Assembly (NCBI GenBank): GCA_017642855.1
Contig: JAEPOO010000001.1
Coordinates: forward strand, 496,001-560,000
DNA: 64,000 bases
Source of the DNA: Pseudomonadales bacterium
GTDB lineage: Bacteria; Pseudomonadota; Gammaproteobacteria; Pseudomonadales; Azotimanducaceae
Direction of reading: 5' to 3'
The position numbers and the translations under genes were made by a program. Below, one piece after another: positions 42,868-52,898 of the stretch (the first letter of the stretch is position 1; every line of letters begins with the position of its first letter). The notes under the pieces were generated by a model. The model was not told the origin of the DNA, searched no databases, and was given only the letters and a program-made list of their open reading frames with translations.

Positions 42868-44169
42868 ATGTCTGGTGGTCAAGCAGTCAGCTCGTTACAA
42901 AACCGCGTCATTTTTATGGTGGCGCTGATCTGTGCGGGCGAAGCTGTTTATGCATTACCTTTCCATGTCACGCGATTCTTTCGCCCGACCGTTCTTGAGG
43001 TTTTTGGCATCACCGCGACGGAGCTGGGTGCTGCTCAGGGCATATATGGCATCGTTGCCATGATTGCTTACTTCCCCGGTGGTCCGCTGGCTGACCGTTT
43101 TCCTGCGCGAAAGCTGCTGGCATTTTCACTCTGGTCGACGGCCGTCGGCGGCCTATACATGGCGACTTTTCCCGGCTATGTCGGTTCTATCCTTGTCTGG
43201 GGATTCTTCGGCGTGACCACCATCTTGCTCTTCTGGGCGGCGTTGATTCGAGCAACCCGTGACTGGGGTGGTGTTTACACACAGGGCCGCGCCTATGGTG
43301 TTCTGGATGGTGGCCGCGGTCTGATGCAGGCGGTGATGGCGACCATCGGTGCGATCCTTTTGAGTCTGATGCTGCCTGACGGTGTGACACCGACCATTGA
43401 AGATAAGGAACAGGCGCTTCGATTGGTGATCTATTTTTATACGGGGATGACGGCGGCGGTTGGTTTGCTCGTCTGGTTTGGTATGTCAGATGTACACCCG
43501 ACCGAAATGAATGGCGAGAAACCTGAGAAGCAGGGCATGGTGCTGCAGCACATTAAGAAAGTATTGCAGATTAAAGCCGTCTGGATGCAGGCGCTGATAT
43601 TGCTCTGTGCCTACGTTGCGTTCAAAGGATTTGATAACTATTCACTGTTCGCGGTGCAGGCTTATGGCATGACGGACGAAGAGGCTGCCTGGATTGCGAC
43701 GCTGGGGTCGTATGTTCGACCACCGGCAGCTCTCGCCGCGGGTCTACTCGCTGATCGTTTCAACGCCTCACGTATGTTGTTCTTCGGCTTTATCATCGTT
43801 CTGATCTCTGATCTGTTTTTTGCGTTTGTTGATCCGATACCCGGCGCAACCTGGATACTGCTCGGCAATATTGTGATTTCCTGTATCGCCATCTTTGGCT
43901 TCCGTGCGCTTTACTTCGCGCTATTTGAAGAAGCCAAGGTGCCGCCTGTAATGACGGGTACAGCGGTTGGTCTGGTTTCCGTTGTTGGATACACGCCGGA
44001 TATTTTTGTTGCCCTGGTTGCTGGATTGTTTATCGATGCGAATCCAGGTGCTTTAGGTCACCAATATTTCTTTATGTTCCTTTCTGTTTTTGCAGCGTTG
44101 GGCGTGGTGATCAGTTTTATGCTGATGCGCATGCTGCATGGAAAAGAAGCACAAAAACTACAGGCATAA
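42868..44169 (+). CDS. MFS transporter
   Basis: A 433-aa major facilitator with about 12 membrane segments. Start ATG 42868; codons upstream lie within the divergent promoter region. The loop 2-3 motif of the family reads GGPLADRFPARKLL. Charged residues within helices (RATRDWGG, ADRFNASR) are placed as in sugar-phosphate/organic anion permeases of the superfamily. The substrate cannot be told. A strong terminator follows. Confidence 0.85.
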   Translation: MSGGQAVSSLQNRVIFMVALICAGEAVYALPFHVTRFFRPTVLEVFGITATELGAAQGIYGIVAMIAYFPGGPLADRFPARKLLAFSLWSTAVGGLYMATFPGYVGSILVWGFFGVTTILLFWAALIRATRDWGGVYTQGRAYGVLDGGRGLMQAVMATIGAILLSLMLPDGVTPTIEDKEQALRLVIYFYTGMTAAVGLLVWFGMSDVHPTEMNGEKPEKQGMVLQHIKKVLQIKAVWMQALILLCAYVAFKGFDNYSLFAVQAYGMTDEEAAWIATLGSYVRPPAALAAGLLADRFNASRMLFFGFIIVLISDLFFAFVDPIPGATWILLGNIVISCIAIFGFRALYFALFEEAKVPPVMTGTAVGLVSVVGYTPDIFVALVAGLFIDANPGALGHQYFFMFLSVFAALGVVISFMLMRMLHGKEAQKLQA

Positions 44170-44202
44170 AAAAAGCCATCGCCTGTCGGGGATGGCTTTT
44201 TC
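44168..44202. terminator. Bidirectional intrinsic terminator between MFS and katG
   Basis: AAAAGCCATC (44171-44180) pairs with GATGGCTTTT (44191-44200) around a 10-base loop, flanked by A-tract on the left and T-tract on the right. It can stop transcription from both convergent genes. The MFS stop codon lies at its left edge. Confidence 0.85.
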
Positions 44203-44220
44203 GTTTTCCAGCCTGATTGA

Positions 44221-46437
44221 TTACAGATCGAAACGATCCAGTGTCATCACCTTATTCCAGGCATCAACAAAGTCGTTCACAAACTGCGCTTCGGATCCAC
44301 TGTAGGCATATACCTCAGCAATAGCTCTGAGCTCCGAGTTTGAACCAAAGATCAGATCAACCGGTGTCGCGGTGTATTTCACTTCGCCACTGGCCCGATC
44401 AACACCTTCGTAGACACCTTCTGTTTCAGACTTGCGCCAGGTGGTGGACATGTCCATCAAATTGACGAAGAAATCGTTGCTCAGCGTACCAGGCTTGTCG
44501 GTGAACACACCGTGAGTTGAGCCGCCGGTGTTTGCGCCAAGTGCTCGCATACCACCGATCAGTACCGTCATTTCAGGCACTGTTAGCGACAGCTGATCGG
44601 CTTTGTCCACGAGCATTTCTGCTGGCGAGCGGTAGCTGCTGTCTGCATCGAAGTAGTTTCGGAAGGCATCAGCGCGTGGCTCAAGCAGCGCGAATGAATT
44701 CTGATCCGTCATCTCCTGAGTGGCATCGGTGCGACCGGGTGTAAACGGTACTTCAACGTCAACACCTGCATCAGCAGCCGCTCGTTCAATGGCAACGGCG
44801 CCACCGAGGACGATCACGTCAGCCAGAGACACCTGCATGTCACGAGGCGCATCTTCGTTGAAATCTTCCTGGATGCCGCGCAAGGTAGAGAGCACCTGGC
44901 CGAGTTCGTAGGGATCATTGACCGCCCAGTTTCGCTGCGGCAACAAGGAAATGCGGGCACCGTTGGCGCCGCCACGCTTGTCGCTGGCGCGGAAGCTGGA
45001 AGCAGAGCCCCAGGCTGTTCGGACAAGATCTGAATTGCTGAGACCGGATTCCGAAATTTCTTCTTTAAGCTTTCGGATTCTGCGTTCATCAACCAGCTTG
45101 TAATCTACGGCTGGGACCGGGTCCTGCCAAATCATGGCGTCAGCTGGTGCGTCGCTGCCCACATACAGAGCCTGTGGGCCCATGTCTCGGTGAGTCAATT
45201 TGAACCAGGCTTTTGCGAACGCCAGCTCAAATTCGTTGTGATTCGCGAGAAATCGCTCGGCAACCTTCTTGTACGCAGGGTCGAACTTCAGCGCGAGGTC
45301 AGCCGTCGTCATCACAGGCGGATTGAATTTGTCTTTGATGTGAGCATCAGGCACTGACTCGTGCAGTGATTCGTCCGTTGGAATCCAGATGATTTTGCCA
45401 GCGGGGCTCGTCGTTTCCTGCCATTCGAAATTCAAGAGGTTCTGCAGATAAAGGTTGGTCCAGCGCGTTGGTGCTTGTGTCCAGGCGCCTTCCAGTCCAC
45501 TGGTCACGGTATCTTCAGAGTGACCTTTGCCGCACTTGTTCTTCCAGCCTAGGCCTTGCTCTTCAATGCTGGCGCCGCCAGGTTCTTTGCCGACGCATTC
45601 GCTGTCTTTGTGGGCGCCGTGCATCTTTCCGAAGGTGTGACCCCCGGCGATCAGCGCGACGGTTTCCTCGTCGTTCATGGCCATGCGACCAAAGGCAACG
45701 CGAATGTTCTTCGCGGAAGCCACCGGGTCGGGTTTGCCCATGGGGCCTTCAGGATTCACATAGATAAGTCCCATGTGAGTGGCGCCAAGCGGGCGCTTGA
45801 GTTCGCCATCTTCATCACGGCGATCGCTCGCCAGCATCGCGACTTCCGGACCCCAGTAAACAAGATCGGGTTCCCAATCGTCAGCACGTCCGCCGGCAAA
45901 GCCATATGTCTGGAAACCCATATTCTCCAGAGCGACGTTGCCCGCCAGAATCATCAGGTCACCCCAGGACAGGGCAGCGCCATATTTCTGTTTCACCGGC
46001 CAAAGCAGTCGACGAGCTTTGTCGAGGTTGCCGTTGTCAGGCCAGCTGTTGAGCGGGTCGAAACGCATTTGACCACCGTCACCGCCACCGCGACCGTCCA
46101 GTGTTCGATAGGTCCCTGCAGCGTGCCAGGCCAATCGAATAAACAAAGGACCGTAGTTGCCCCAGTCGGCGGGCCACCAGTCCTGAGATTCTGTCAGCAC
46201 AGCATCGACATCTGCTTTTACTGCTGCGAAATCCAGTGCACCGAATGCTTCAGTGTAGTCGAAGTCCTCGCCCATGGGATTCGAGCGTGAGTCGTGGTCA
46301 CGCAATGGGCTTAAGTCCAGTTGATCCGGCCACCAGAACTGGTTGGAACGCACAGGCTGCTCCGCAGTGGTGATGACCGAAAGCGATACGGTAATAAGGC
46401 CGACCAGGCAGGCCGACAGGGGGGAACGTATGTTCAT
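44221..46437 (-). CDS. katG: Exported catalase-peroxidase KatG
   Basis: A 738-aa bifunctional heme catalase-peroxidase. ATG 46437 has GGAGGAGAG just upstream and opens a signal peptide ([18 protein letters not shown]), so this copy is periplasmic, unlike standard KatG and like E. coli O157 KatP. Distal pocket [11 protein letters not shown], the Trp-Tyr-Met crosslink region with LIYVNPEGP, and the proximal [11 protein letters not shown] are complete. The duplicated C-terminal domain is present, giving normal length. It lies next to copper-resistance genes, suggesting defence against oxidants entering from outside. I found no convincing OxyR or Fur site. Confidence 0.92.
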   Translation of the reverse strand: MNIRSPLSACLVGLITVSLSVITTAEQPVRSNQFWWPDQLDLSPLRDHDSRSNPMGEDFDYTEAFGALDFAAVKADVDAVLTESQDWWPADWGNYGPLFIRLAWHAAGTYRTLDGRGGGDGGQMRFDPLNSWPDNGNLDKARRLLWPVKQKYGAALSWGDLMILAGNVALENMGFQTYGFAGGRADDWEPDLVYWGPEVAMLASDRRDEDGELKRPLGATHMGLIYVNPEGPMGKPDPVASAKNIRVAFGRMAMNDEETVALIAGGHTFGKMHGAHKDSECVGKEPGGASIEEQGLGWKNKCGKGHSEDTVTSGLEGAWTQAPTRWTNLYLQNLLNFEWQETTSPAGKIIWIPTDESLHESVPDAHIKDKFNPPVMTTADLALKFDPAYKKVAERFLANHNEFELAFAKAWFKLTHRDMGPQALYVGSDAPADAMIWQDPVPAVDYKLVDERRIRKLKEEISESGLSNSDLVRTAWGSASSFRASDKRGGANGARISLLPQRNWAVNDPYELGQVLSTLRGIQEDFNEDAPRDMQVSLADVIVLGGAVAIERAAADAGVDVEVPFTPGRTDATQEMTDQNSFALLEPRADAFRNYFDADSSYRSPAEMLVDKADQLSLTVPEMTVLIGGMRALGANTGGSTHGVFTDKPGTLSNDFFVNLMDMSTTWRKSETEGVYEGVDRASGEVKYTATPVDLIFGSNSELRAIAEVYAYSGSEAQFVNDFVDAWNKVMTLDRFDL

Positions 46438-46567
46438 TTTTCTCTCCTCCGGATGAGTCCTCGGAGTCTGTAGCGTTGGGCCTGGATTGTAAAATTGATA
46501 ATTTGACTCGATTCGATCAATGCATTGAATAAACATCGTTTAATCGGCTTTGGCCCACCAACGATAG

Positions 46568-47209
46568 CTAGTACCAATAGCTGATTCCGGCGACAAAGGC
46601 GGTTCTTCGGGTGTCCTCAATGGGTGAGTGTTGCCATTCCACACCTATATATTTGGTGAATCTGGTGACCGATTCGTGGCCGATACGAAAGCCAATCGAA
46701 ACCTCGTCTATGCCGCGCTCGTCACCCGCGATCGCCTCGAGTTCAAAGGTTGATTCAATCTTCCAATGCCGATTGATGGGTAATTCATGGAGCAGCTCGA
46801 TATCGAGCAGCGCGTCACCTTCACCGGTCATCAGGTGGCTGTCGAAATGTATGAAGTAGGGCAAGGTCCCCGATAGACCAGCGCCGATCCAGGTTCGGTG
46901 TGTCCCATGCTCATCCGCATGTCGGATGAGAGCTTTCGCATCCCAGAAAGGTGAAATGGCGGTTTGCCACCCGAGATCGAATGCGGTTTCAGTATCCTCG
47001 TCTCCCATTTTGTGAGCATCGATCTTGTACACCAGTTTCCTGAGTCCATCGCCATACCAGCCCTCGACTTCCATGTCGTAAGTGGAAGCCCCCTGCCACT
47101 CAAGGTGCTTCAACGTCACAGCATGAATGTTACCCATACCCGGCATGCCACCTGCGGCCCCGGCGGTGAGTGGTATCAGGAGTAAAAGTGTGCAGAGCAG
47201 GCGGGTCAT
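46568..47209 (-). CDS. copB: Copper resistance protein B (CopB), outer membrane
   Basis: A 213-aa beta-barrel protein with a signal peptide (LLCTLLLLIPLTAGA). ATG 47209 overlaps the copA stop (ATGA). Alternating strands end with an aromatic C-terminal residue (AGISYWY), as in outer membrane barrels, and LEWQGASTYDMEVEGWYGDG is typical CopB. It lacks the Met/His-rich N-terminal repeats found in longer CopB proteins; only MPGMGN remains. It works with CopA to bind and export excess copper. Confidence 0.85.
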   Translation of the reverse strand: MTRLLCTLLLLIPLTAGAAGGMPGMGNIHAVTLKHLEWQGASTYDMEVEGWYGDGLRKLVYKIDAHKMGDEDTETAFDLGWQTAISPFWDAKALIRHADEHGTHRTWIGAGLSGTLPYFIHFDSHLMTGEGDALLDIELLHELPINRHWKIESTFELEAIAGDERGIDEVSIGFRIGHESVTRFTKYIGVEWQHSPIEDTRRTAFVAGISYWY

Positions 47210-48870
47210 GTGACATGGACTTCTCGGAACATATCCATCATGTGGTACAGCATGTGGCAGTGGTACGCCCACTTGCCATATGCGTCCACTTGCACCTGGT
47301 AAGAAATCTTGGCGCCTGGCTGAACGACAACCGTGTGTTTCATTGGCAGATGATCATGGCCTGTTTCCAGCTCGCTCCACATGCCGTGCAGGTGCATCGG
47401 ATGATTCATCATGGTGTCGTTAACAAAGGTAATGCGTACACGTTCGCCGTATGACCACAGGAGAGGGTCCGCGTCGTGATAGGGAACCCCGTCGATGGAC
47501 CATAGATATCGTTCCATGTTGCCGGTCAGATGCATGGTGATCTCCCGGTCGGGGTCCTTTGGGTTAATAGGATCGAGCCTCGCCATGTCGGCATAGGTCA
47601 GGACCTTTCTGCCCTCCGCGGCAAGATGTCGTAGTCCAACGCCAGGATCATCCAATCGGTATTGGGGTGATTCAGCGCGCATATCAATGTTTGGTGGAAG
47701 CTTTTCCAAGCGATTCGCTGAGCTTTGACGATGGTGTCCGTGATGACCACCATGGTGTCCATGGCCTTCATGATGTCCGCGTTCACCTTTATGAGAAGAC
47801 ATCCCCATATCCACATGAGTCAGCCGTGGAACAGGGTCCAGTATTGGAGCCTCGGCTTTTTGTCCTGTAGATGGCGTCAGGTGACCGATGGCATAACCAC
47901 TTCGATCAATCGCCTGGGCGAAGATGGCGTAAGGTGACGCGTCAGTGGGTTCCACGATGACATCCACAGTTTCGGCAGCACCTAGCCTGATATCGTCTAC
48001 TGTGACCGGATGAAGATTCTGTCCGTCACTGGCAATCACTTTCATGTCGAGTCCAGGGATTCGCAGGTCGAAAAAAGTCATGGCAGATGCGTTGATGAAT
48101 CTCAGTTTGATTCTTTCGCCTTTGTTGAACAATGCTTCCCACCCGACGGCGGGTGTCGCGCCGTTCATTAAGTAGGTGTAAGTGAATCCGGTGACATCGG
48201 AAATGTCAGAGTCCTGCATGCGCATCTGATTCCACATACGCCGATCTTGCAGTGTCTGTCGCCTGCCTTTCATGGCGATATCATTGCGGATGTCTCCGAG
48301 TGTACGCTTGCTGCGATTGTAGAAGTGGCTGTTCTTCCTCAGGTTTTGGAGGATGCGGTGCGGCTTCTCATCGGACCAATCGCTGAGCAAAACGACATAG
48401 TCGCGATCTACTCGATGTGAATCGCCGTCTTTGGGGTCGATAACAATTGCACCGTAGACGCCGGTTTGTTCCTGAAATCCGGCGTGGCTGTGGTACCAGT
48501 AGGTACCGCTTTGGTTGAGCGTAAACTGATAACGATAAGAACGACCAGGCGCGATACCGTTGAAGCTCAGTCCGGGCACGCCATCCATGTTCGCTGGCAG
48601 GATGATGCCGTGCCAATGAATAGCGCTCATCTGTGTCAGATGATTCGAGACGTCAATGGTGACAAGATCGCCTTCTTTCCATCGGAGGACGGGCGCAGGC
48701 AAACTGCCGTTTATGGTGGTTGCCGTTCTGCTCGCCCCCGTGAAGTTGACCGTTTGTTCGCCGATCGAGAGGCGCATGTTGTTCAGCGGTTTTGACGGGA
48801 CGGCTGCAACCCAGGGCGACACCAGTGGCGAGAGTCCAAGCCCTGTGACAAATTGTCTTCTCGAAATCAT
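47206..48870 (-). CDS. copA: Multicopper oxidase CopA, Tat-exported
   Basis: A 554-aa periplasmic multicopper oxidase. The leader has twin arginines (SRRQFVTGLG). Copper motifs: AIHWHGI, TYWYHSHAGFQ, NHPMHLHG and WAYHCHMLYHMMDMF, which supply type 1-3 copper ligands and the axial Met region. A histidine-rich stretch, HKGERGHHEGHGHHGGHH, lies near residues 350-385 in place of the Met-rich repeats of pseudomonad CopA. It probably oxidises Cu(I). CopB follows, overlapping by 4 bp; no cusABC or copC/D genes lie next to it. Confidence 0.9.
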   Translation of the reverse strand: MISRRQFVTGLGLSPLVSPWVAAVPSKPLNNMRLSIGEQTVNFTGASRTATTINGSLPAPVLRWKEGDLVTIDVSNHLTQMSAIHWHGIILPANMDGVPGLSFNGIAPGRSYRYQFTLNQSGTYWYHSHAGFQEQTGVYGAIVIDPKDGDSHRVDRDYVVLLSDWSDEKPHRILQNLRKNSHFYNRSKRTLGDIRNDIAMKGRRQTLQDRRMWNQMRMQDSDISDVTGFTYTYLMNGATPAVGWEALFNKGERIKLRFINASAMTFFDLRIPGLDMKVIASDGQNLHPVTVDDIRLGAAETVDVIVEPTDASPYAIFAQAIDRSGYAIGHLTPSTGQKAEAPILDPVPRLTHVDMGMSSHKGERGHHEGHGHHGGHHGHHRQSSANRLEKLPPNIDMRAESPQYRLDDPGVGLRHLAAEGRKVLTYADMARLDPINPKDPDREITMHLTGNMERYLWSIDGVPYHDADPLLWSYGERVRITFVNDTMMNHPMHLHGMWSELETGHDHLPMKHTVVVQPGAKISYQVQVDAYGKWAYHCHMLYHMMDMFREVHVT

Positions 48871-48990
48871 AGATTAATAGTGGAGTCTTAAGCCACTACA
48901 GGGTCAAGCAAGAGATTGATTTGTCCATTCCCTGTAAATAGAGCCGTCGGAAAGATAGTATGAGCGACTTTGATTTTATTGAGACATAAC

Positions 48991-50073
48991 ATGACTCACC
49001 TCTTTGAAGAACTCACTTTCAAGCGCGGACCAGCGATCAAGAATCGTTTCATGCTGGCGCCTCTGACCAATCAGCAGAGTCATCATGATGGCACCTTGTC
49101 AGACGATGAGTTCAAGTGGTTAACCATGAGAGCCAAAGGTGGTTTTGGTCAGACAATGACCTGTGCCGCGCATGTCCAGAAGGCAGGGCAGGGGTTTGCG
49201 GGTCAGCTGGCGGCCTTTGATGACAAACATCTGGAGGGGCTCAAGCGTCTTGCTGATGAAATTAGACGTCAAGGCAGCATCTCCAGCTGTCAGTTATATC
49301 ACGGCGGTTACCGATGCCCTTCGGATGTCACCGGACTGCAGCCGACAGGGCCGTCCGACAATGAAGAATCCGGTTCTCGAGGCATGACTCGTGATGAATT
49401 GAAAGGCGTAATCAGCAACTTCATTGAAGCAGCGGTCCGCTGCGAACAGGCTGGGTTCGATGGGGTTGAGCTGCATGGCGCACACAGCTACCTGATCTGT
49501 CAATTTCTAAGCCCTGATTACAACCAGCGAGAAGACGAGTACGGCGGGTCAGCAGAAAATCGTGCGCGGTTTCTTAAAGAAATTATTGGCGGGATTCGCG
49601 AGAAGTGCGGCGCTGATTTCCAGGTCGGTGTTCGGCTTTCCCCCGAACGCATGGGCGTCTATATGCAGGATATGTTGGATCTGGCGAGAGGCCTGATGGC
49701 GGAAGGCGACATTGATTATCTGGATATGTCTTTGTGGGATTGTTTCAAAGAACCTGAGGAGGACGCCTTTAAAGGTCGTGCTTTGATCGAATGGTTTGCT
49801 GAACTCCCTCGAAACGGCGTTCGCCTGGTGGTTGCAGGCAACATTCGGACACCACAGGATGCCGATCGTGTGCTGGCAACCGGTGTTGATGCACTCATGC
49901 TGGGCCGGGTGGCGATTCTTCATCACAATTACCCTGCTTTGCTGCAGGCTGATCCGAAATTTCAACCGATTGAGTTACCGGTACCGAGAGATCACCTGCG
50001 AGCCGAGGGTGTGTCGGAGTCCTTCATCGACTATCTGCAGGGTATGGGCAGGTTCGGTATTACGTCGACCTAA
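48991..50073 (+). CDS. Old-yellow-enzyme-family NADH:flavin oxidoreductase
   Basis: A 360-aa FMN TIM-barrel enzyme. Start ATG 48991 (MTHLFEELTFKRG). FMN-site motifs are MLAPLTNQQSH, the strand with QLYHGG, and GVELHGAHSYLICQFLSP, which contains the substrate-binding histidine pair (H-x2-H region). NQREDEYGGSAENRARF is the strongest family signature. It reduces enone double bonds or acts on nitro compounds. No 4Fe-4S/FAD extension is present. The minus-strand remnant at 50074 is unrelated. Confidence 0.9.
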   Translation: MTHLFEELTFKRGPAIKNRFMLAPLTNQQSHHDGTLSDDEFKWLTMRAKGGFGQTMTCAAHVQKAGQGFAGQLAAFDDKHLEGLKRLADEIRRQGSISSCQLYHGGYRCPSDVTGLQPTGPSDNEESGSRGMTRDELKGVISNFIEAAVRCEQAGFDGVELHGAHSYLICQFLSPDYNQREDEYGGSAENRARFLKEIIGGIREKCGADFQVGVRLSPERMGVYMQDMLDLARGLMAEGDIDYLDMSLWDCFKEPEEDAFKGRALIEWFAELPRNGVRLVVAGNIRTPQDADRVLATGVDALMLGRVAILHHNYPALLQADPKFQPIELPVPRDHLRAEGVSESFIDYLQGMGRFGITST

Positions 50074-50286
50074 CGCTTTGGCGCAACAATCGTGCAGGTG
50101 CCCTGCGCGATTGCCACAAGTCGGTCTTCATGTTCGAACTGGATGCTGACAACGGCCAGTCGCCGCGATACCGGAGGGTTCCGCACTGGAGACACCTCGG
50201 AAAACCTGCTTGATCTTTAGGCAGCGATAATGGATGTCCTGGGGCTGCCAAGACCCACTCCGGTCGATAAACAGCGACTGTCCTAA
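50074..50286 (-). pseudogene. Fragment of a hotdog-fold thioesterase gene
   Basis: On the minus strand, 50170-50074 encodes SRRLAVVSIQFEHEDRLVAI, then AQGTCTIVAPKR and a stop, closely resembling the C-terminus of PaaI-type thioesterases (strand RLVA-x-GTGTY-I). Codons further upstream in a shifted frame, SWQPQDIHYRCLKIKQVFRG, resemble the preceding strands. No start or intact frame remains. It lies directly downstream of the LLM flavoenzyme. Confidence 0.5.
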
Positions 50287-50289
50287 GGA

Positions 50290-51198
50290 CTATCGACCCG
50301 CGGGTGCGATGTCTTCGATAAACTGGTCCAGGGTATCCAGCTTCTGCGGAGTGACCCCTGGACCCAACGTGAAATCCGGAAAAATAAATTCATTCACGCC
50401 GGCGTCTTTGTAAGCCCTCATGATGTCTCGAAGTTCACTGACCGTTCCGGCGATCTTCGGCGGTCGGTCCGTTGAAGCATTCATCTTGGCCGCGAAGTTC
50501 GCGTCATCGGTGATAAACACCAAAACAACCGCCGAGCGTTGAATATCGCTGGGATTTCTCCCGAGGTCGGCGCAGTGCCCATCCAGGATCTTCATCTTAT
50601 GGGTGAGTTCAGCGACGTTGCCCCAGACATTCCACTCATCGGCATACTGAGCCGTGATCCTCAGTGTAACCTTCTCTCCGCCGCCGCCAATCAGGAGGGG
50701 TAAGAGCGACTGCGCCGGTTTTGGTTCGAGCGGTGCATCCGTGATTGTGTAGTACTTGCCTGAGAAGGAGGTAGATGCCTCTGAAAAGAGTCCCTTGATG
50801 ATCTGGCAGGCCTCATCGAGCTTCTCGAGGCGCTCGCCAATGGTGCCAAATTGAATACCGTATTTGTCATGTTCGTTTTCCTGCCAGCCAGAACCCAGGC
50901 CAAGCACCAATCGTCCGCCACTGATGTGATCAACGGTCGCCGCCATTTTCGCCAGCACCGCTGGATGACGATACGTATTCCCGGTCACCAGAGTGCCCAG
51001 TCTCAGTCTTGGCACTGAGGCCGCAATGGCCGCGAGTGTGGTCCAGGCTTCTGGCCAGGCGGCGCTGGTATCTTCGGCGTTGGGCATAAAGTGGTCTGCC
51101 AGCCACAGACCGTCCCAGCCCTTGCTCTCGACATGTTCTGCTAGTTGTCGGGTTTCCTCGAATGTGTGTGTTGGTGCGGGCCAGAAGCTGAATCTCAT
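50290..51198 (-). CDS. LLM-class flavin-dependent oxidoreductase
   Basis: A 302-aa luciferase-like monooxygenase, FMN or F420 type. ATG 51198 starts at the conserved MRFSFWPAPTHTFEE; the 10-residue extension upstream is unneeded. Hallmarks: GLWLADHFM, LGTLVTGNTYRHPAVLAKMA, GGRLVLGLGSGWQENEH. This subgroup often sits with oxygenases in xenobiotic degradation. The upstream Rieske gene diverges 81 bp away. Confidence 0.87.
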   Translation of the reverse strand: MRFSFWPAPTHTFEETRQLAEHVESKGWDGLWLADHFMPNAEDTSAAWPEAWTTLAAIAASVPRLRLGTLVTGNTYRHPAVLAKMAATVDHISGGRLVLGLGSGWQENEHDKYGIQFGTIGERLEKLDEACQIIKGLFSEASTSFSGKYYTITDAPLEPKPAQSLLPLLIGGGGEKVTLRITAQYADEWNVWGNVAELTHKMKILDGHCADLGRNPSDIQRSAVVLVFITDDANFAAKMNASTDRPPKIAGTVSELRDIMRAYKDAGVNEFIFPDFTLGPGVTPQKLDTLDQFIEDIAPAGR

Positions 51199-51279
51199 GG
51201 TGACTGCCTTTTTTGTAGTAGGTTCCAAAATTAGCGCTATATGGTACTTTTACACGAGCTTAGTCAAGGGAGACCGAAG

Positions 51280-52635
51280 GTGTCCGAAGTCACAAGAATA
51301 GATTCGTGGCCCCAGCAAGAGACTCGAGGGCACAAGATTCCTGGTTACCGCTACACGTCAAAAGCGTTTTTCGAACAAGAGTGGGAAGGCATGTGGACCA
51401 AGGTCTGGCTGCTGCTGGGCCGTGAAGCGGAACTGCCGGAACCCGGCGATTGGCAGATGGAGCCGGTTGGCGTCGAAGAAGTCCTGATGGTGCGTCAGAA
51501 AGACGGATCCGTTAAAGCCTTCTACAACGTTTGCCAGCATCGTGGCAATCCACTGGTGGATGATTCCAAAGGTCATGTGCTCAGACGTTTTGTCTGCAAA
51601 TACCACAGCTGGGCATTCACGCCGGACGGCACCCTCAACTTTGCGCCCGATAAAGAAGATTTCCCTGAAGGTGATCCCTGCAAAAACGTGCGCTTGTCTG
51701 AGCTTCGCTGTGAAACCTTCGCGGGATTCGTCTGGGTCAATATGGATCCGGATTGCAAACCTTTAAAAGAGTTCCTGGGTCCGATCTGGGAAGACTGGGA
51801 GAAGCGTGATATTCATACCTGGAAGCGCACCATGGCGAACACCATGTGGCTGCCCTGTAACTGGAAAATTGTGCTCGATAACTTCAATGAGTCTTACCAC
51901 GTGCCGACCGTGCACATGCGGGCAACACCAGATACGGATCGGAAAAAAATTCGTGGTGCCATTGATACCTATTTCAAAGAAACCAAGTTCGATTTGTCCA
52001 ATGAAGGTCACAATCGAATGGTGATGAAAGGGGGGTTCGGTGTCGGTCAGACGGATGAGGAAGGCAACATCCTTGAACCACTGGCGACGCAACTGCGTTA
52101 CTGGGATCTGGACCCCGAAGAATTCAAGGGTCGACCGGAAGATACCCGTGAAGCCATTCAGCAGGCTAAACGCAGGCTTGGGCCGGAGCGTGGTTACACG
52201 CACTATGATCGAATTCCGGATGAGCAGTTTACGGATGCGTTCCATTACACGCTGTTCCCGAATTTTGCTGTTTCTCTCTGGTCAGATGGTTTCCATTTTC
52301 TGAGAGCGCGGCCACATCCGACGGATCCCGAACAGTGCCTGTTTGATAACTGGTGGTATTCAAGTCCGGCGTCAATGCAGGAGCCAACGGGTGCGCTGAA
52401 TCGTGCCAATGGCGATGCTGATATGTCGGCGGTTGAAGAAGCGCCGGTCAACAGGTTGTCTTACCCAGAGGATTCCATCGGGCCTGCCATTGAAGAAGAT
52501 GTTGCTGTCTTTGTCACCCAACAGCGTGGTTTCCGGTCTCGTGGTTTCAAAGGTGTTTACCTCTCAAAGCAGGAAACGCGCATTCGTCGTTACCACGAAT
52601 TAATCGACGATTACATCGAAGGGCGTCTGCCTTAA
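51280..52635 (+). CDS. Rieske aromatic-ring-hydroxylating oxygenase, alpha subunit
   Basis: A 451-aa oxygenase component. A GTG start at 51280 has AGGGAGA about 6 bp before it; an in-frame ATG at 51241 is the alternative. Rieske ligands: C-x-H in NVCQHRGNPL and C-x2-H in CKYHSWAFTPDG. The mononuclear iron site is in DNFNESYHVPTVHM (2-His, with the bridging Asp nearby). No beta subunit or reductase lies beside it, so it needs partners from elsewhere. Ring or N-/O-dealkylating substrates are both possible. Confidence 0.88.
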   Translation: MSEVTRIDSWPQQETRGHKIPGYRYTSKAFFEQEWEGMWTKVWLLLGREAELPEPGDWQMEPVGVEEVLMVRQKDGSVKAFYNVCQHRGNPLVDDSKGHVLRRFVCKYHSWAFTPDGTLNFAPDKEDFPEGDPCKNVRLSELRCETFAGFVWVNMDPDCKPLKEFLGPIWEDWEKRDIHTWKRTMANTMWLPCNWKIVLDNFNESYHVPTVHMRATPDTDRKKIRGAIDTYFKETKFDLSNEGHNRMVMKGGFGVGQTDEEGNILEPLATQLRYWDLDPEEFKGRPEDTREAIQQAKRRLGPERGYTHYDRIPDEQFTDAFHYTLFPNFAVSLWSDGFHFLRARPHPTDPEQCLFDNWWYSSPASMQEPTGALNRANGDADMSAVEEAPVNRLSYPEDSIGPAIEEDVAVFVTQQRGFRSRGFKGVYLSKQETRIRRYHELIDDYIEGRLP

Positions 52636-52661
52636 CCGATCGTTCGGCGTATAATGCGTCG

Positions 52662-52895
52662 ATGAATCCGAAATCAGACATCGACATTGATGCGACAGGG
52701 CTCAGGTGTCCTGAACCCCTAATGGTTGTGCGCAACAAAATGATGGATATGCAATCAGGCGAGGTCGTCAAGGTCACTGCGACGGATCCATCGACCTCCT
52801 GGGATTTCCCGAATTTCTGTAAGTTCCTGAATCACGAACTTGTGCACCAGGAAACCGAAGGCGAGCTCTACCGCTACTGGATTCGCAAAGGTTAA
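52662..52895 (+). CDS. TusA-family sulfur carrier protein
   Basis: A 77-aa TusA/SirA-like protein. The functional cysteine is in DATGLRCPEPLMVVRNKM, the family's CPxP motif, which accepts persulfide from IscS-type desulfurases to feed thiouridine and other sulfur pathways. Fold and length are normal. It could be true TusA or a paralogue; the TusBCD genes are not here. It is the first of a closely spaced run (AIG2-like, EpmC, thioesterase, Xni). Confidence 0.88.
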   Translation: MNPKSDIDIDATGLRCPEPLMVVRNKMMDMQSGEVVKVTATDPSTSWDFPNFCKFLNHELVHQETEGELYRYWIRKG

Positions 52896-52898
52896 GCG

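Noticed and set aside
45556..46290. Long antisense frame (244 codons) within katG
   Set aside because: katG is intact on the other strand with all catalytic motifs; the antisense frame is a codon-bias shadow.
46480..46530. Possible Fur box upstream of katG (TTGATAATTTG region)
   Set aside because: Only one GATAAT-like hexamer is present; a functional Fur box needs an array.
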